A stretch of DNA of 64,000 nt from JALYUA01 sp038239305 (GTDB lineage Bacteria; Acidobacteriota; Thermoanaerobaculia; UBA5066; Gp7-AA6), in contig JBBSEW010000011.1 of assembly GCA_038239305.1 (NCBI GenBank), positions 5,284-69,283 of the forward strand, written 5' to 3'. Below the pieces are notes generated by a model. That model ran no database searches and was not told the origin of the DNA. It was given only the letters and a program-made list of their open reading frames with translations. Position 1 is the first letter of the stretch. Every line of letters starts with the position of its first letter. The position numbers were made by a program, and so were the translations under genes. Shown piece by piece: positions 25,571-34,217 of this stretch.

Positions 25571-26019
25571 GCGGTTCCAATCCGCGCGTGCATGAGGGTG
25601 GCGCTCTGCGGGCACGCCGAGAGGAACTCGACGGATGAGCGCAGGGCGGGCGGTGCCGTGGAGCGATCCTCGACCTGGAATCCGAACCGGGGGAAGAACC
25701 CGGACGCGGTCTCAGTCAGCAGGTACACATCCCGCACGCCGCGCTGCCGCGCCAGGGCGATTGCTTGCGACGCGAGCCGCTCTCCGGTCCGCCGGCCGCG
25801 ATCGTCGGACGCGACGACGAGCGAACGGAGAAGCGCGTCCGTTCCGTAGATTTCGAGCTCGACGACGCCGACGACTTCCGCGTCCCGTTCGGCGACGAGG
25901 GCGTCTTCGAAGTGGTCCCGAAAACCCTCGAGCGGCAGCCCCGCGGCGCCGAGAAGAGCCCGCGCCGGCTCAAAATCGTTCGTCCGGGCCGGCCGGATTG
26001 TCGCGGCAGTCATATCCAT
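25567..26019 (-). CDS. arsN2: ArsN2-like GNAT N-acetyltransferase
   Basis: The 150-residue product has the GNAT fold: TIRPARTNDFEPARALL at the N-terminus, the acetyl-CoA loop as VVASDDRGRRTGERLASQAI, and a C-terminal YLLTETASGFFPRFGF. The tail SSVEFLSACPQSATLMHAR is characteristic of arsenic-operon acetyltransferases called ArsN2. ArsN1 detoxifies phosphinothricin-like arsenicals by acetylation. The ArsN2 substrate is less certain. It is the first gene of the operon and overlaps arsR. The start codon overlaps the operator candidate, so translation from the second ATG (26013) or a leaderless transcript is possible. Confidence 0.85.
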   Translation of the reverse strand: MDMTAATIRPARTNDFEPARALLGAAGLPLEGFRDHFEDALVAERDAEVVGVVELEIYGTDALLRSLVVASDDRGRRTGERLASQAIALARQRGVRDVYLLTETASGFFPRFGFQVEDRSTAPPALRSSVEFLSACPQSATLMHARIGTA

Positions 26020-26038
26020 AGATCGAAGTCTATCGAAC
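26018..26038. promoter_or_regulatory. Candidate ArsR operator at arsN2 start
   Basis: ATAGA-N6-TCTAT (26018-26033) forms an inverted repeat overlapping the annotated arsN2 start and shares ATAGATCGA with the site at 25223-25250. It lies in the 136-base spacer to the divergent zinc-ribbon gene. Confidence 0.5.
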
Positions 26039-26155
26039 TTACCGGGTGGCGGTCAAGGGCCGGGCGCGCGCTCTGGTCCGATCCGTGCCGGGAGCTGACC
26101 GGGTGACAGCGGCCGGCATGGCCTCTCGCTCTCGACCGTCCCCTATACTCGCGTC

Positions 26156-26368
26156 ATGCCCGGCCTTTCGGACTCCTGCGGCATCTGCGGGAAGAAATAT
26201 CTCTTCAGCCTTCCGCGCTGCGGCTTCTGCCACAAGACCGTCTGCGCGGACTGCGTCTTCCGGGTCGGGGGGTCGGTGTTCTGCGGGCGCGCCTGCGGCC
26301 ACACCTTCTTTTACGGCGGGGACGAGGACATCGACGACGTGCCGGCCGGGGAGCAGGAAGACGAATGA
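26156..26368 (+). CDS. Small zinc-ribbon protein
   Basis: The 70-residue protein has three or four Cys pairs: CGIC (8-11), CGFC (22-25), CADC (30-33) and CGRAC with a following His (about 43-48), consistent with two zinc-binding knuckles. The C-terminus is acidic (GGDEDIDDVPAGEQEDE). It overlaps the CLC gene by four bases (ATGA), so they are probably translated together. It may be a small regulator or assembly factor for the channel, but no family is recognised. It is divergent from the arsenic operon. Confidence 0.75.
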   Translation: MPGLSDSCGICGKKYLFSLPRCGFCHKTVCADCVFRVGGSVFCGRACGHTFFYGGDEDIDDVPAGEQEDE

Positions 26369-28404
26369 GCTCTCCGGAGGCGGCGACGCCGTCTCGGCCC
26401 TCCCGCTTCGGCCGTTTCTTCTGGCGCGACCCCAACACTCAGTTTCTCCTGCTCGCCGCAGCCGTGGGGCTCTTCGGCGCGCTGGGCGCGATCACTTTCC
26501 GACTGGTCACCAGCCGGGCCACGGCATTCCTGATGGACGCGGGGGACGTGGTGTCCGCCGCGGAGTCGCTCCCGATCGCGCTGCGCGTGTTTTTTCCCGC
26601 GGCCGGCGGATTCATCGGAGGGCTCGTGATCCGCCGCTACATGACGAAGGACGAGACGCACGGCATTTCCGAGATGATCGAGGTCGTCTCGCTCGGCCGA
26701 AGGAGCGTCCGTATGCGCCCCGCCGTCGCCCGCGTCGTCTCGTCCATCGCCGTGATCTCGACCGGCGGATCGGAGGGCCGCGAGGGACCGATCATCCAGA
26801 TCGGCGCCGCGATGGCGTCCTCCCTATCGAGGCGGTTGAAGCTGTCGCCCGAGCGCGTCCGCATCCTGACGGCGTGCGGCATGGCGGCGGGGGTCGCGGG
26901 CGCCTATAACACCCCGATCGCCGCGACACTCTTCGTGCTGGAGGTCGTCGTCGGATCCTTTTCCATGACGCTCTTCGGACCGGCGGTCGTCTCGGCCGTG
27001 CTCTCCACCGTTCTCGTGCGTTTCGCGCTCGGGGACGAGCCGGTGTACCGCGTCACGGCCTTCCACCTCGAGTCGGTCTTCGAGTTGATTCCGTTCGCGG
27101 CGATCGGGCTCCTCGCCGGTCCCTGCTCCGCGCTGTTCGTCCGCTCGCTGCGGGCGGCCAAAAAGCTCTTCGCCTCCACCCGCCTCTCCGTGCCGCTCAC
27201 GATGACATTGGGCGGCGCGATCGTCGGAGCTCTCGGCATCTTTCTTCCCGAGGTCTGGGGAAACGGATTCGAGGGGACGAACCGCATCCTGCGCGGCAAT
27301 CCGACGATCCCCCACCTCGTGCTGCTCTTCACCGGCAAGATCGCCGCGACGTGCGCCACGATCGGGGCCGGCGGCGTCGGCGGCGTATTCACTCCTTCCC
27401 TGATGATCGGGGCGACGCTCGGAGGCGTCGTGGCGCAGGTGACGCACGCGATTTTTCCCGCGTTCGAGGCGCCCGTCGGCGGCTATGCGCTGCTCGGCAT
27501 GGGAGGGCTCCTCGCGGGAGTCACGCGCGCGCCGCTTCTTGCCGTCATCATGGTCTTCGAGCTGACGCAGAACACCGCCGTCATCCTGCCGATGATGGTC
27601 GTGTCGGTGCTCGCGATCGTGGCGGCGAAGGCGTTCGAGAAAGACTCGATCTACATCCAGAGCCTCCGGTCGGCCGGCATCGTCTGGGAACCGACGCCCG
27701 AGGCCACGGCGCTCTCGTCGCTGCGGGTATCCGACGTCATGCGGACGGACGTGAAGCTCGTCTCCCGCACTCTGCCGCTCGCGGAGATCGTCAACACGTT
27801 CCTCCACACGCGCAGCCTCTACCTCTACGTCGGGGACGAGGAGGGCAGGCTCCTCGGCGTCGTCGATCTGCACGACATCAAGGAAAGCCTGCCCGACCGC
27901 GATCTCTCGAGCCTCGTCATTGCGGAAGATCTGGTGTCCGAGATCCCCTCCGTGACTCCGGCGGAGCCGCTCACGAGCGTCAACGAGAAGCTCTGGTTCC
28001 GCGACCTCGGCCAGCTGCCGGTGGTCGATCCGGAGACGCGCGTGTTTCTCGGGATCGTCACGCGACGCGATCTCCTGGGCGCGTTCGACCGCGAGATCCT
28101 GCAGCGCAACCGGCTCACGGCGAGGGTGCGGTTCGGCGATGACCTGTCCCAGGTATCGACCTTCGACCTGCCGGAACAGCATCGGCTGGTGCAGGTGGAC
28201 CTTCCCCCGGACCTCGCCGGACGCACGATGGCGGAGGCGAGCCTGCGGCAGCGGTTCGGCGTGTCGGTCCTCGCCGTGAAGCGGTTCACGCGAGAGGGGA
28301 TCGAGCGCCGGTTCGTGCCGGGCTCGACGGACCGGCTCGAGCCGGGGGACGTGCTGATCGTCCTCGGCACGGACGAGGGCGTCGCTCGGCTGAAGGGGAG
28401 CTGA
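26365..28404 (+). CDS. CLC-family chloride channel/transporter with CBS and RCK_C domains
   Basis: The 679-residue membrane protein has a CLC core with the selectivity signature GSEGREGP (135-142, external gating Glu140). The later GKIAATCATIGAGGVGGVFTPS matches the conserved GxFxP region. A C-terminal pair of CBS domains (about 455-575, VSDVMRTDVKLVSRTLPLAE and LGIVTRRDLLGAF) is followed by a TrkA-C/RCK_C-like domain (about 605-679, VQVDLPPDLAGRTMAEASLR ... GDVLIVLGTDEGVARL). The latter resembles ligand-binding modules of K+ channels. Gating Glu suggests Cl-/H+ exchange rather than pure channel activity, though the internal proton Glu was not located. Nucleotide or ion regulation through the tail is inferred. 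Confidence 0.92.
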   Translation: MSSPEAATPSRPSRFGRFFWRDPNTQFLLLAAAVGLFGALGAITFRLVTSRATAFLMDAGDVVSAAESLPIALRVFFPAAGGFIGGLVIRRYMTKDETHGISEMIEVVSLGRRSVRMRPAVARVVSSIAVISTGGSEGREGPIIQIGAAMASSLSRRLKLSPERVRILTACGMAAGVAGAYNTPIAATLFVLEVVVGSFSMTLFGPAVVSAVLSTVLVRFALGDEPVYRVTAFHLESVFELIPFAAIGLLAGPCSALFVRSLRAAKKLFASTRLSVPLTMTLGGAIVGALGIFLPEVWGNGFEGTNRILRGNPTIPHLVLLFTGKIAATCATIGAGGVGGVFTPSLMIGATLGGVVAQVTHAIFPAFEAPVGGYALLGMGGLLAGVTRAPLLAVIMVFELTQNTAVILPMMVVSVLAIVAAKAFEKDSIYIQSLRSAGIVWEPTPEATALSSLRVSDVMRTDVKLVSRTLPLAEIVNTFLHTRSLYLYVGDEEGRLLGVVDLHDIKESLPDRDLSSLVIAEDLVSEIPSVTPAEPLTSVNEKLWFRDLGQLPVVDPETRVFLGIVTRRDLLGAFDREILQRNRLTARVRFGDDLSQVSTFDLPEQHRLVQVDLPPDLAGRTMAEASLRQRFGVSVLAVKRFTREGIERRFVPGSTDRLEPGDVLIVLGTDEGVARLKGS

Positions 28405-28406
28405 GC

Positions 28407-28434
28407 CGGGAAACGGGAAACGGGAAACGGGAAA
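28407..28434. repeat. Heptamer tandem repeat
   Basis: Four perfect copies of CGGGAAA start three bases after the CLC stop codon. It is a simple-sequence tract in the spacer before the EAL gene, with no evident function. Confidence 0.85.
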
Positions 28435-28532
28435 CGAGCGGGTCCGGCCTCCCCGCCTGCACACATCCGCTTCCTTGGCCCGGTGGCGCACGGGGCCGAA
28501 GTCTCCGAAATGCTAGACTTTGCGTCGACCCC

Positions 28533-29852
28533 ATGAACAAAGGGAGAGAGAGCGAGTTCGTCGCCCTTCGGGGCAAGTGGCAGAAGGAGCGCACTCGGTT
28601 GTACGACCGGGATACGGGACTGCCTACGATTGCAACGCTCACGGAAGACCTCGCCAAGGAGCTCCAGTCGCGCGGCTCGCTCGCCGTGCTCATCTTCCGG
28701 CCCGGCTCCGAAGGCCGCGTCGAGGAAGTCTGGGGGTGGGAGGCGTACGACGACCTCCTGCTCGACTTCGTGCGCCGCCTGAAGGCGTTCCAGACGGACG
28801 GCATCGTTCCCTCCGGCTCCTTCTGCCTGCCCTTTGTCCGGTCCGATGAGATCATCCTCATGGTCGAGCCTGGCACGAGCCTCCTCGTGGAGCCCGGCGC
28901 GCTCGAGCAGAAGGCGGCGGAGCTCGACCAGTTGATCCGCGGATACCTCGCGGAGCGCGCCGACCTGACCGGCCGCTTCCGCTCCTTCGTCGGCGCCGGG
29001 CGGATCGTGTTCGACACCAAGTACCGGCTTGAGCGGCTGATCTACCGCGGCATCCAGGAAGCGCGCGACCAGGTCACGCGGAAGACGGTGCGCGCCGAGA
29101 TCCGGGGCGGCGAGCTCCTCCAGGATGCCATCGCTCGCCGCGACATCGCGCCGGTCTTCCAGCCGGTCTTCGATCTGCAGACGGGCGAGATGATCGGGAT
29201 GGAAGCGCTCTCGCGCGGGCCGCGGGGAAGCGAGTTCGAGAGCGGCGAAACGCTGTTCTCCCTCGCCGAGCGCACGGAGCTGCTGGTGCCGCTCGAGCGC
29301 GTGTGCCGCCAGCGGTCGCTCGAGGCCGCCGCGGGAATGCCGACGGACCAGCAGGTCTTCATCAACCTCTCTCCCGCCGCGGCGTCCGATCCCGAGTTCC
29401 TCGGACCGCTCGTCCTCGACCAGGTGGCGGCCGTCGGTCTCGCGCCCGACCGGATCGTCCTCGAGATCACCGAGCGCACGTACGCTGTGTACGAGGGTCT
29501 GTTCCGCGAAGTGCTGTCGAAGTTCCGGCAGCAGAACTTCCGGATCGCTGTGGACGACGTCGGCACCGGCTACTCCAACCTCACGTCGCTCGCCGAGATC
29601 GAGCCCGACTACCTGAAGTTCGACAACGTCTTCGTGCGAGGCATCGACCGCCGCAAGACGAAGCAGGACCTGCTCGAAGCCCTCATGAGCTTCGCGCGCA
29701 AGATGAAGACGAAGGTCATAGCGGAAGGGATCGAGACGCGCGAGGAGCTCAAGGTCCTCCAGTCGCTCGGCGTCCCGTACGGCCAGGGCTTCCTTCTCGC
29801 TCGTCCGATGCCGGTCGCCGAGATCGCCAAGGTCGAGCGCTTCCGCTTCTAG
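28533..29852 (+). CDS. EAL-domain c-di-GMP phosphodiesterase with degenerate GGDEF-like N-domain
   Basis: The 439-residue cytoplasmic protein starts LYDRDTGLPT near residue 23, the opening of a GGDEF fold. The GGDEF loop itself is replaced (FVRSDEIILM at 101-110), so the N-domain is probably a non-catalytic or GTP-sensing module. The EAL domain (about 200-435) keeps E224-A-L, Asn278, Glu311 (LEITER), D341-D342 (DDVGTGYS), Lys362, Glu398 (AEGIET) and Gln418, the set needed for Mg-dependent c-di-GMP hydrolysis. It has no membrane segment. It lies alone between the CLC gene and tRNA-Val. Activity is predicted but not certain. Confidence 0.92.
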   Translation: MNKGRESEFVALRGKWQKERTRLYDRDTGLPTIATLTEDLAKELQSRGSLAVLIFRPGSEGRVEEVWGWEAYDDLLLDFVRRLKAFQTDGIVPSGSFCLPFVRSDEIILMVEPGTSLLVEPGALEQKAAELDQLIRGYLAERADLTGRFRSFVGAGRIVFDTKYRLERLIYRGIQEARDQVTRKTVRAEIRGGELLQDAIARRDIAPVFQPVFDLQTGEMIGMEALSRGPRGSEFESGETLFSLAERTELLVPLERVCRQRSLEAAAGMPTDQQVFINLSPAAASDPEFLGPLVLDQVAAVGLAPDRIVLEITERTYAVYEGLFREVLSKFRQQNFRIAVDDVGTGYSNLTSLAEIEPDYLKFDNVFVRGIDRRKTKQDLLEALMSFARKMKTKVIAEGIETREELKVLQSLGVPYGQGFLLARPMPVAEIAKVERFRF

Positions 29853-29926
29853 GGCGTTCCCGCCCGATCCCGCAAATCCGCCACCGCGGTCACGCCTCCC
29901 GCTTACAATTCCAGTTCGAGTTTCGA

Positions 29927-30001
29927 GGGGGGTTAGCTCAGCGGTAGAGCGCCTGCTTTACATGCAGGTGGTCGGGGGTTCGATCCCCTCACCCCCTACC
30001 A
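29927..30001 (+). tRNA. tRNA-Val (anticodon TAC)
   Basis: The cloverleaf folds with acceptor GGGGGGT/ACCCCCT, D-stem GCTC/GAGC, anticodon stem CCTGC/GCAGG around TTTACAT, and T-stem GGGGG/CCCTC with loop TTCGATC. CCA is encoded. The anticodon TAC (29959-29961) reads valine codons. Confidence 0.97.
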
Positions 30002-30080
30002 ATCACCGATAGCGTGCCTTGTCCTCTCTCGAAATGGCGATGATTCCCGATATGTGACGTGACGACTGAGGATGTCTCCT

Positions 30081-30135
30081 TGATCGATCTCTCGATCACC
30101 TGATTCCTCTGATCGATCACCCGATCACCCGATTC
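30081..30135. repeat. GATC-rich intergenic cluster
   Basis: A short stretch after tRNA-Val contains repeated TGATCGATC and CGATCACC words (for example GATCACCCGATCACCCGAT). It is similar in style to clusters at 46320 and to the octamer family at 30541, 34061 and 51541. Confidence 0.6.
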
Positions 30136-30163
30136 TGGCTCGATCCGGTCTGCAGCAACCAGG

Positions 30164-30475
30164 TCAGATCGATTCGACGCAGCGGAGGAAGGCGTCGGCT
30201 ATCGCCAGCTCGGGGAGCTCACCCACGCCCTGCGCGTACGGTCGTCCGCGCTCGTTGAAGCAGAGGTAGACGAAGGCCGGGCGGCCGTCGATGCGAAGCG
30301 TCCGGATCGTGCCCGTTCGTCCGGGTCTCTCCAGGAGGACACGAATCCCCGCGATCCCGGTGGGAGCCGGGCGGGGTCCGGCGTGATCGGATTTCCCCTC
30401 CGCCGTGAGCCATTTGGAAACCGCCCGGTCGAGCCGCCGATCCATATCGGTGCCGGCGTCCTTGCGCGTGAGCAT
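30164..30475 (-). CDS. Small hypothetical protein
   Basis: The 103-residue frame starts MLTRKDAGTDMDRRL and shows a compact basic N-terminus. A probable beta-strand core follows (GIAGIRVLLERPGRTGTIRTL, then RPAFVYLCFNERGRPYAQGV). There is no signal peptide or membrane segment. GC-rich codon usage is consistent with the chromosome, and no other frame here is convincing. No family is recognised. It is isolated between tRNA-Val and the amidohydrolase, with repeats on both sides. It might be spurious. Confidence 0.45.
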   Translation of the reverse strand: MLTRKDAGTDMDRRLDRAVSKWLTAEGKSDHAGPRPAPTGIAGIRVLLERPGRTGTIRTLRIDGRPAFVYLCFNERGRPYAQGVGELPELAIADAFLRCVESI

Positions 30476-30540
30476 CGTGGTGGCCCCCTTCGATCAACGC
30501 ACCCCTCGCGCAACGAATTTCGTGGGCGCGGCGGATGGGA

Positions 30541-30610
30541 TCGGCGGAAGTAGAGATCTCGCGATCCCGCGATCTCATGATCTCGCGATCAATCTTTCCA
30601 TCGAGCGAGG
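30541..30610. repeat. Dispersed GATC-rich octamer repeat, copy 1
   Basis: Starts TCGGCGGAAG and continues as GATCTCGC-type units ending GATCAATCTTTCCATCGA. The same first ten bases and the same tail are at 34061-34130, and the inner TCATGATCTCGCGATCAATC is shared with 51541-51600. Confidence 0.7.
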
Positions 30611-30680
30611 TGAAATCGGAACGAAGGTCGATCGGCGAAGAACCGGCCTGGCGTTTTCGAGGCCACGAAGAACGGGACGC

Positions 30681-30715
30681 CCCTCATCCCGGCCCTCTCC
30701 CGCCGGGGGAGGGGG
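30681..30715. repeat. CCTCTCCC-type hairpin repeat, copy 1
   Basis: CCCTCATCCCGGCCCTCTCC followed by CGCCGGGGGAGGG forms an imperfect hairpin of the intergenic CCTCACCC...CCTCTCCC type also present at 46180-46298. Confidence 0.6.
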
Positions 30716-30772
30716 AATGCTCTGCGCCGGAATACGCAGCGGAAAGCCGACAGCTACAGCGCGCGACAACCG

Positions 30773-32266
30773 TTACCGGAGCCCCACCGTCCCCCGGACC
30801 GACGCGATGAGTTTCGCCGGGTCGTATCCCACGCCATCCTTGAAGACGATCTCGACCTTCTCGATATCGGCGATCGTCTTCGACGGGTCGCCGCGTACGA
30901 CGATGAGATCGGCGGTCTTGCCGGCAGCAATCGTGCCGATGCGGTCCGCCTCGCCCAGGAACTTCGCGCCATTCTCGGTCGCGATGCGGATCGCCTCGAG
31001 AGGTGAGAAGCCCGCCTCGACGAGAAGCTCAACCCCTCGCTGATCGCCGAAGCCGGCGAGCACGCCGCCGAACCCCGTCGGATCTTCGCCGGCCAGGAGC
31101 AGCCCGCCCGCCTTCGCGAACGCCCGCTCGAAGTCCATCTCCTTCCGGAGAAGCGCCGCGGCCTTGTTGCCGGGCCGCTCGGCGGCTGTGGCGCGGCTGC
31201 GGAGGAAGTCCGATCGGGACTCGGTCGAAAGCGCCGCCAGCACGCGCGGGGCGAGGGGAGGACGCGTTCCGACGAACGTCTCGAACACGGGAAGCGTCGA
31301 CGTCACGGCAACGTGGCTCGCCACGAGATCCCGGATCATGGCCTGAGCGGGCTCTCCCGCGAGATCGAGCGCGAGCACAGAGTCCTGCCCGGCCCGTCCG
31401 GGCGGGCACTCGTCCGGCTTCTTGCCGGGGACGAACTCGGTGTCGACGAGGAGGCCGTGCTCGAGGTCGTCGATTCCGAGGGCCGCGGCTTCGCGGAAGC
31501 CGATCGAGCAGAGGTGGCCCGTGATCTTCAGATTCCGGGCGTGCGCGGCTTTCGCGGCAGCCTCGAGCTCCGCGCGCGTGATGTGCATGTACGCTTTGAA
31601 CGACGTCGCACCTTCGGCGGCCCAGTGCTCGACGGTGCGGCGCGCGTCGTCCGGGCCCGAGAGCTCGAACATCACGGGCGTGAAGGAGCCCTTGCCCTCC
31701 AGATACGGTCCGGTCACGCGCATCCGCGGCCCCGCGACCTCGCCGGCGTCGATCTTCTTCGCGAGCTCGATGTCGGTTTGCGGCTCGATCGAGCCCGTCG
31801 TCCGGATCGTCGTGACGCCGCAGGCGAGGTAGAGCCGGGGAAAGCTGAAGGCCATCTCGTGGTACAGCGCGAGGTCGCCCCCCGCCGGCTCCGCGGGACT
31901 TCCCGGCGCCGGATAGAACATGTGGTCGTGCATGCCGACGAGGCCCGGCATCACCGACGCTCCGGTGAGATCGATCGTCTTCGCGCCCGCCGGGACCGGG
32001 ACGGACGAGTCGGAGCCGACGGCGGCGATCCTTCCCCGGACGAGGACGACGGTCTGATCGTCCCGGGCGTCCGCGCCCGTTCCGTCGATCACGCGCACGT
32101 GAGTGAGCGCCACGGTGGGAGCCTCGACCAGCACGAATTCCCGGACCTGGGCGGAGAGGGGCGGCCCATCGGCCGCGATGGAAGGAGCGGAACCGGCGGC
32201 GAAGGTAAGGGCGACGCCAAAGGCGAAAGCCTGCGCGAAAGGAGCGGTGGTCCGCGAAAGTCTCAT
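30773..32266 (-). CDS. Secreted amidohydrolase-superfamily protein
   Basis: The 497-residue product has a signal peptide (MRLSRTTAPFAQAFAFGVAL ... AGSAPSIAA) and the metal-dependent amidohydrolase barrel. The first metal ligands are His113 and His115 in GLVGMHDHMF. TFKAYMHITR-like Lys (SFKAYM, about 215) may be the carboxylated Lys, ITGHLCSIGF and DDLEHGLL give later His ligands, and AGEDPTGF would supply the Asp. It is of the periplasmic imidazolonepropionase/Xaa-Pro dipeptidase-like group common in Acidobacteria. The substrate is unknown, though a peptide or amide hydrolase is likely. It stands alone, divergent from the acyl-CoA synthetase. Confidence 0.88.
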   Translation of the reverse strand: MRLSRTTAPFAQAFAFGVALTFAAGSAPSIAADGPPLSAQVREFVLVEAPTVALTHVRVIDGTGADARDDQTVVLVRGRIAAVGSDSSVPVPAGAKTIDLTGASVMPGLVGMHDHMFYPAPGSPAEPAGGDLALYHEMAFSFPRLYLACGVTTIRTTGSIEPQTDIELAKKIDAGEVAGPRMRVTGPYLEGKGSFTPVMFELSGPDDARRTVEHWAAEGATSFKAYMHITRAELEAAAKAAHARNLKITGHLCSIGFREAAALGIDDLEHGLLVDTEFVPGKKPDECPPGRAGQDSVLALDLAGEPAQAMIRDLVASHVAVTSTLPVFETFVGTRPPLAPRVLAALSTESRSDFLRSRATAAERPGNKAAALLRKEMDFERAFAKAGGLLLAGEDPTGFGGVLAGFGDQRGVELLVEAGFSPLEAIRIATENGAKFLGEADRIGTIAAGKTADLIVVRGDPSKTIADIEKVEIVFKDGVGYDPAKLIASVRGTVGLR

Positions 32267-32370
32267 GGTGTTCCTCCCGATGCTGGCGCGAAGTCTCCCA
32301 TAAATCGTCCGGCGCGCAGCCGGCGCCCGGACGCGAATTCATATACTGCGCTCTTCGGAGCGGAGGCGGC

Positions 32371-34059
32371 ATGAATCGCACCGAAGTGTTTCTCCAGGCG
32401 CGGGACTTCCTCCTCGAGAACCGGGAGGACTACGAACGGGCTTACGCCGGGTTCCGGTGGCCCGAGCTCGCCGAGTTCAACTGGGCCCTCGACTACTTCG
32501 ACGTGTTCGCACGTGGGAACGGCGCCCCGGCGCTGCAGGTAGTGGATGAGGGCGGACGCGAATCGCGGCTGTCGTTCGCGGAGCTCTCGGACCGTTCCGA
32601 CCGGGTGGCGAATTTCCTGAGGCGCCACGGCGTCCGGCGGGGAGACCCGATCCTCGTCATGCTCTCGAACGTCGTGCCCCTGTGGGAGATCACGCTCGCC
32701 GCGCTCAAGCTCGGCGCCGTCTTGAGCCCCGCATCGACGCTGCTGACGGCCGCCGACCTCACGGACCGGATCGAGCGGGGCCGCATGCGCCACGTGATCG
32801 CCGAGCAGGCCGCCACGGAGCGTTTCGCGGATGTCCCGGGCTCGTACGGGCGGATCTCCGTGGGCGGAGCGGGATCCGGCTGGATCGCCTACGAAGACGC
32901 CTACGAGGAGCCGGCCGTCTTTCACCCGGACGGTCCCACGAAGGCGGACGATCCGTTCCTCCTGTACTTCACCTCCGGCACGACCGCGAAGCCGAAGATC
33001 GTCCTCCACACGCACGCGAGCTATCCGATCGGGCACCTGTCGACGATGTACTGGATCGGATTGCGCGAAGGCGATCTCCACTTCAACATCAGCTCGCCCG
33101 GCTGGGCGAAGCACGCGTGGAGCAGCTTTTTCGCGCCGTGGAATACCGGAGCGGCCGTCTTCGTCCACTCCGCAGCGCGGTTCGACGCGAAGAAAACCCT
33201 CGAGGCGATCGCGCGCCACCGCGTATCCACTCTGTGCGCGCCGCCGACCGTCTGGCGGATGCTCGTCCTGGAGGATCTGAAGGCATATCGCGTCTCCCTG
33301 CGCGAAGTGGTGGGCGCGGGCGAGCCGCTGAATCCCGAGGTGATCGAGCGCGTGCGCGAGGCGTGGGGTCTGACGATCCGCGACGGGTACGGACAGACCG
33401 AGACCACCTGCCAGATCGCGAACTCTCCCGGACAGGTCGTCAAATCGGGCGCGATGGGCCGGCCTCTTCCGGGATACCGCATCGAGCTGCTCGATCCGGA
33501 CGGGCATCCCGAGACGGAGGGCGAGATCGCGATCCATCTTCACCCCCGGCCTCTCGCCCTCATGGCCGGCTACGCCGACGACCCGGCGAGGTCATCCGAG
33601 CTCCTCGGCGGCGATTACTACCGCACGTCCGATGTCGCCTACCGCGACGCCGACGGTTATCTCTGGTACGTCGGGCGGTCCGATGACGTCTTCAAGAGCT
33701 CGGACTACCGGATCAGCCCGTTCGAGATCGAGAGCGCCCTGATCGAGCATCCCGCCGTAGCGGAGGCGGCCGTCGTCCCGAGCCCGGATCCCGTGCGGCT
33801 CGCGGTGCCGAAGGCATTTCTCGTCCTGAAGCCGGGCGTCGAAGCCTCGCGCGAGACGGCACTCGAGCTCTTCCGATGGTCTCGCGGAAGGCTCTCGCCC
33901 TACATGCGCGTGCGCCGCCTCGAGTTCGCGGAGCTGCCCAAGACGATCTCCGGCAAGATCCGGCGCGTCGAGCTGCGCGGCCTCGAAAAAGGACGGGTCG
34001 AGCGGGGCGAGAGAGGGGCGATGGAGTTCCGGCAGGAAGACTTTCCGGAGTTAGAGTGA
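32371..34059 (+). CDS. Medium-chain/acetyl acyl-CoA synthetase (AMP-forming)
   Basis: The 562-residue protein belongs to the ANL adenylate-forming enzymes. The P-loop-like TSGTTAKPK is at 201-209, the acyl-binding/A5 motif DGYGQTETT is near 347, and the C-terminal Lys is in PKTISGKIRR near residue 530. It activates a carboxylic acid with ATP and transfers it to CoA. The early part (FRWPELAEFNWALDYFD) is typical of the medium-chain (MACS) or benzoate-like group. The substrate is not determined. It starts 105 bases from the divergent amidohydrolase, and a repeat (34061) follows directly after its stop. Confidence 0.9.
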   Translation: MNRTEVFLQARDFLLENREDYERAYAGFRWPELAEFNWALDYFDVFARGNGAPALQVVDEGGRESRLSFAELSDRSDRVANFLRRHGVRRGDPILVMLSNVVPLWEITLAALKLGAVLSPASTLLTAADLTDRIERGRMRHVIAEQAATERFADVPGSYGRISVGGAGSGWIAYEDAYEEPAVFHPDGPTKADDPFLLYFTSGTTAKPKIVLHTHASYPIGHLSTMYWIGLREGDLHFNISSPGWAKHAWSSFFAPWNTGAAVFVHSAARFDAKKTLEAIARHRVSTLCAPPTVWRMLVLEDLKAYRVSLREVVGAGEPLNPEVIERVREAWGLTIRDGYGQTETTCQIANSPGQVVKSGAMGRPLPGYRIELLDPDGHPETEGEIAIHLHPRPLALMAGYADDPARSSELLGGDYYRTSDVAYRDADGYLWYVGRSDDVFKSSDYRISPFEIESALIEHPAVAEAAVVPSPDPVRLAVPKAFLVLKPGVEASRETALELFRWSRGRLSPYMRVRRLEFAELPKTISGKIRRVELRGLEKGRVERGERGAMEFRQEDFPELE

Positions 34060-34060
34060 A

Positions 34061-34163
34061 TCGGCGGAAGCGGCGATCTCGCGATCTCGCGATCTCGCGA
34101 TCTCGCGATCAATCTGTTCATCGAACTATCGAAAATCGGAAAATCGTAAAATCGGAAAGTCGG
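34061..34163. repeat. Dispersed octamer repeat with tandem CGATCTCG, copy 2
   Basis: TCGGCGGAAG is followed by 4.6 tandem copies of CGATCTCG (34074-34110). The tail AATCTGTTCATCGAACTATC comes next, and then a second tandem tract of AAAATCGG-like octamers (about 34131-34163). It shares ends with copies at 30541 and 51541. Confidence 0.8.
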
Positions 34164-34217
34164 CTTCGAAAGCGGCGGATTGCTGACACCTCACAGCAGA
34201 CAGCCGAGAGTCGACAG

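Noticed and set aside
34061..34163. CRISPR array
   Set aside because: Tandem octamers without unique spacers, so it is a simple repeat, and no cas genes are nearby.
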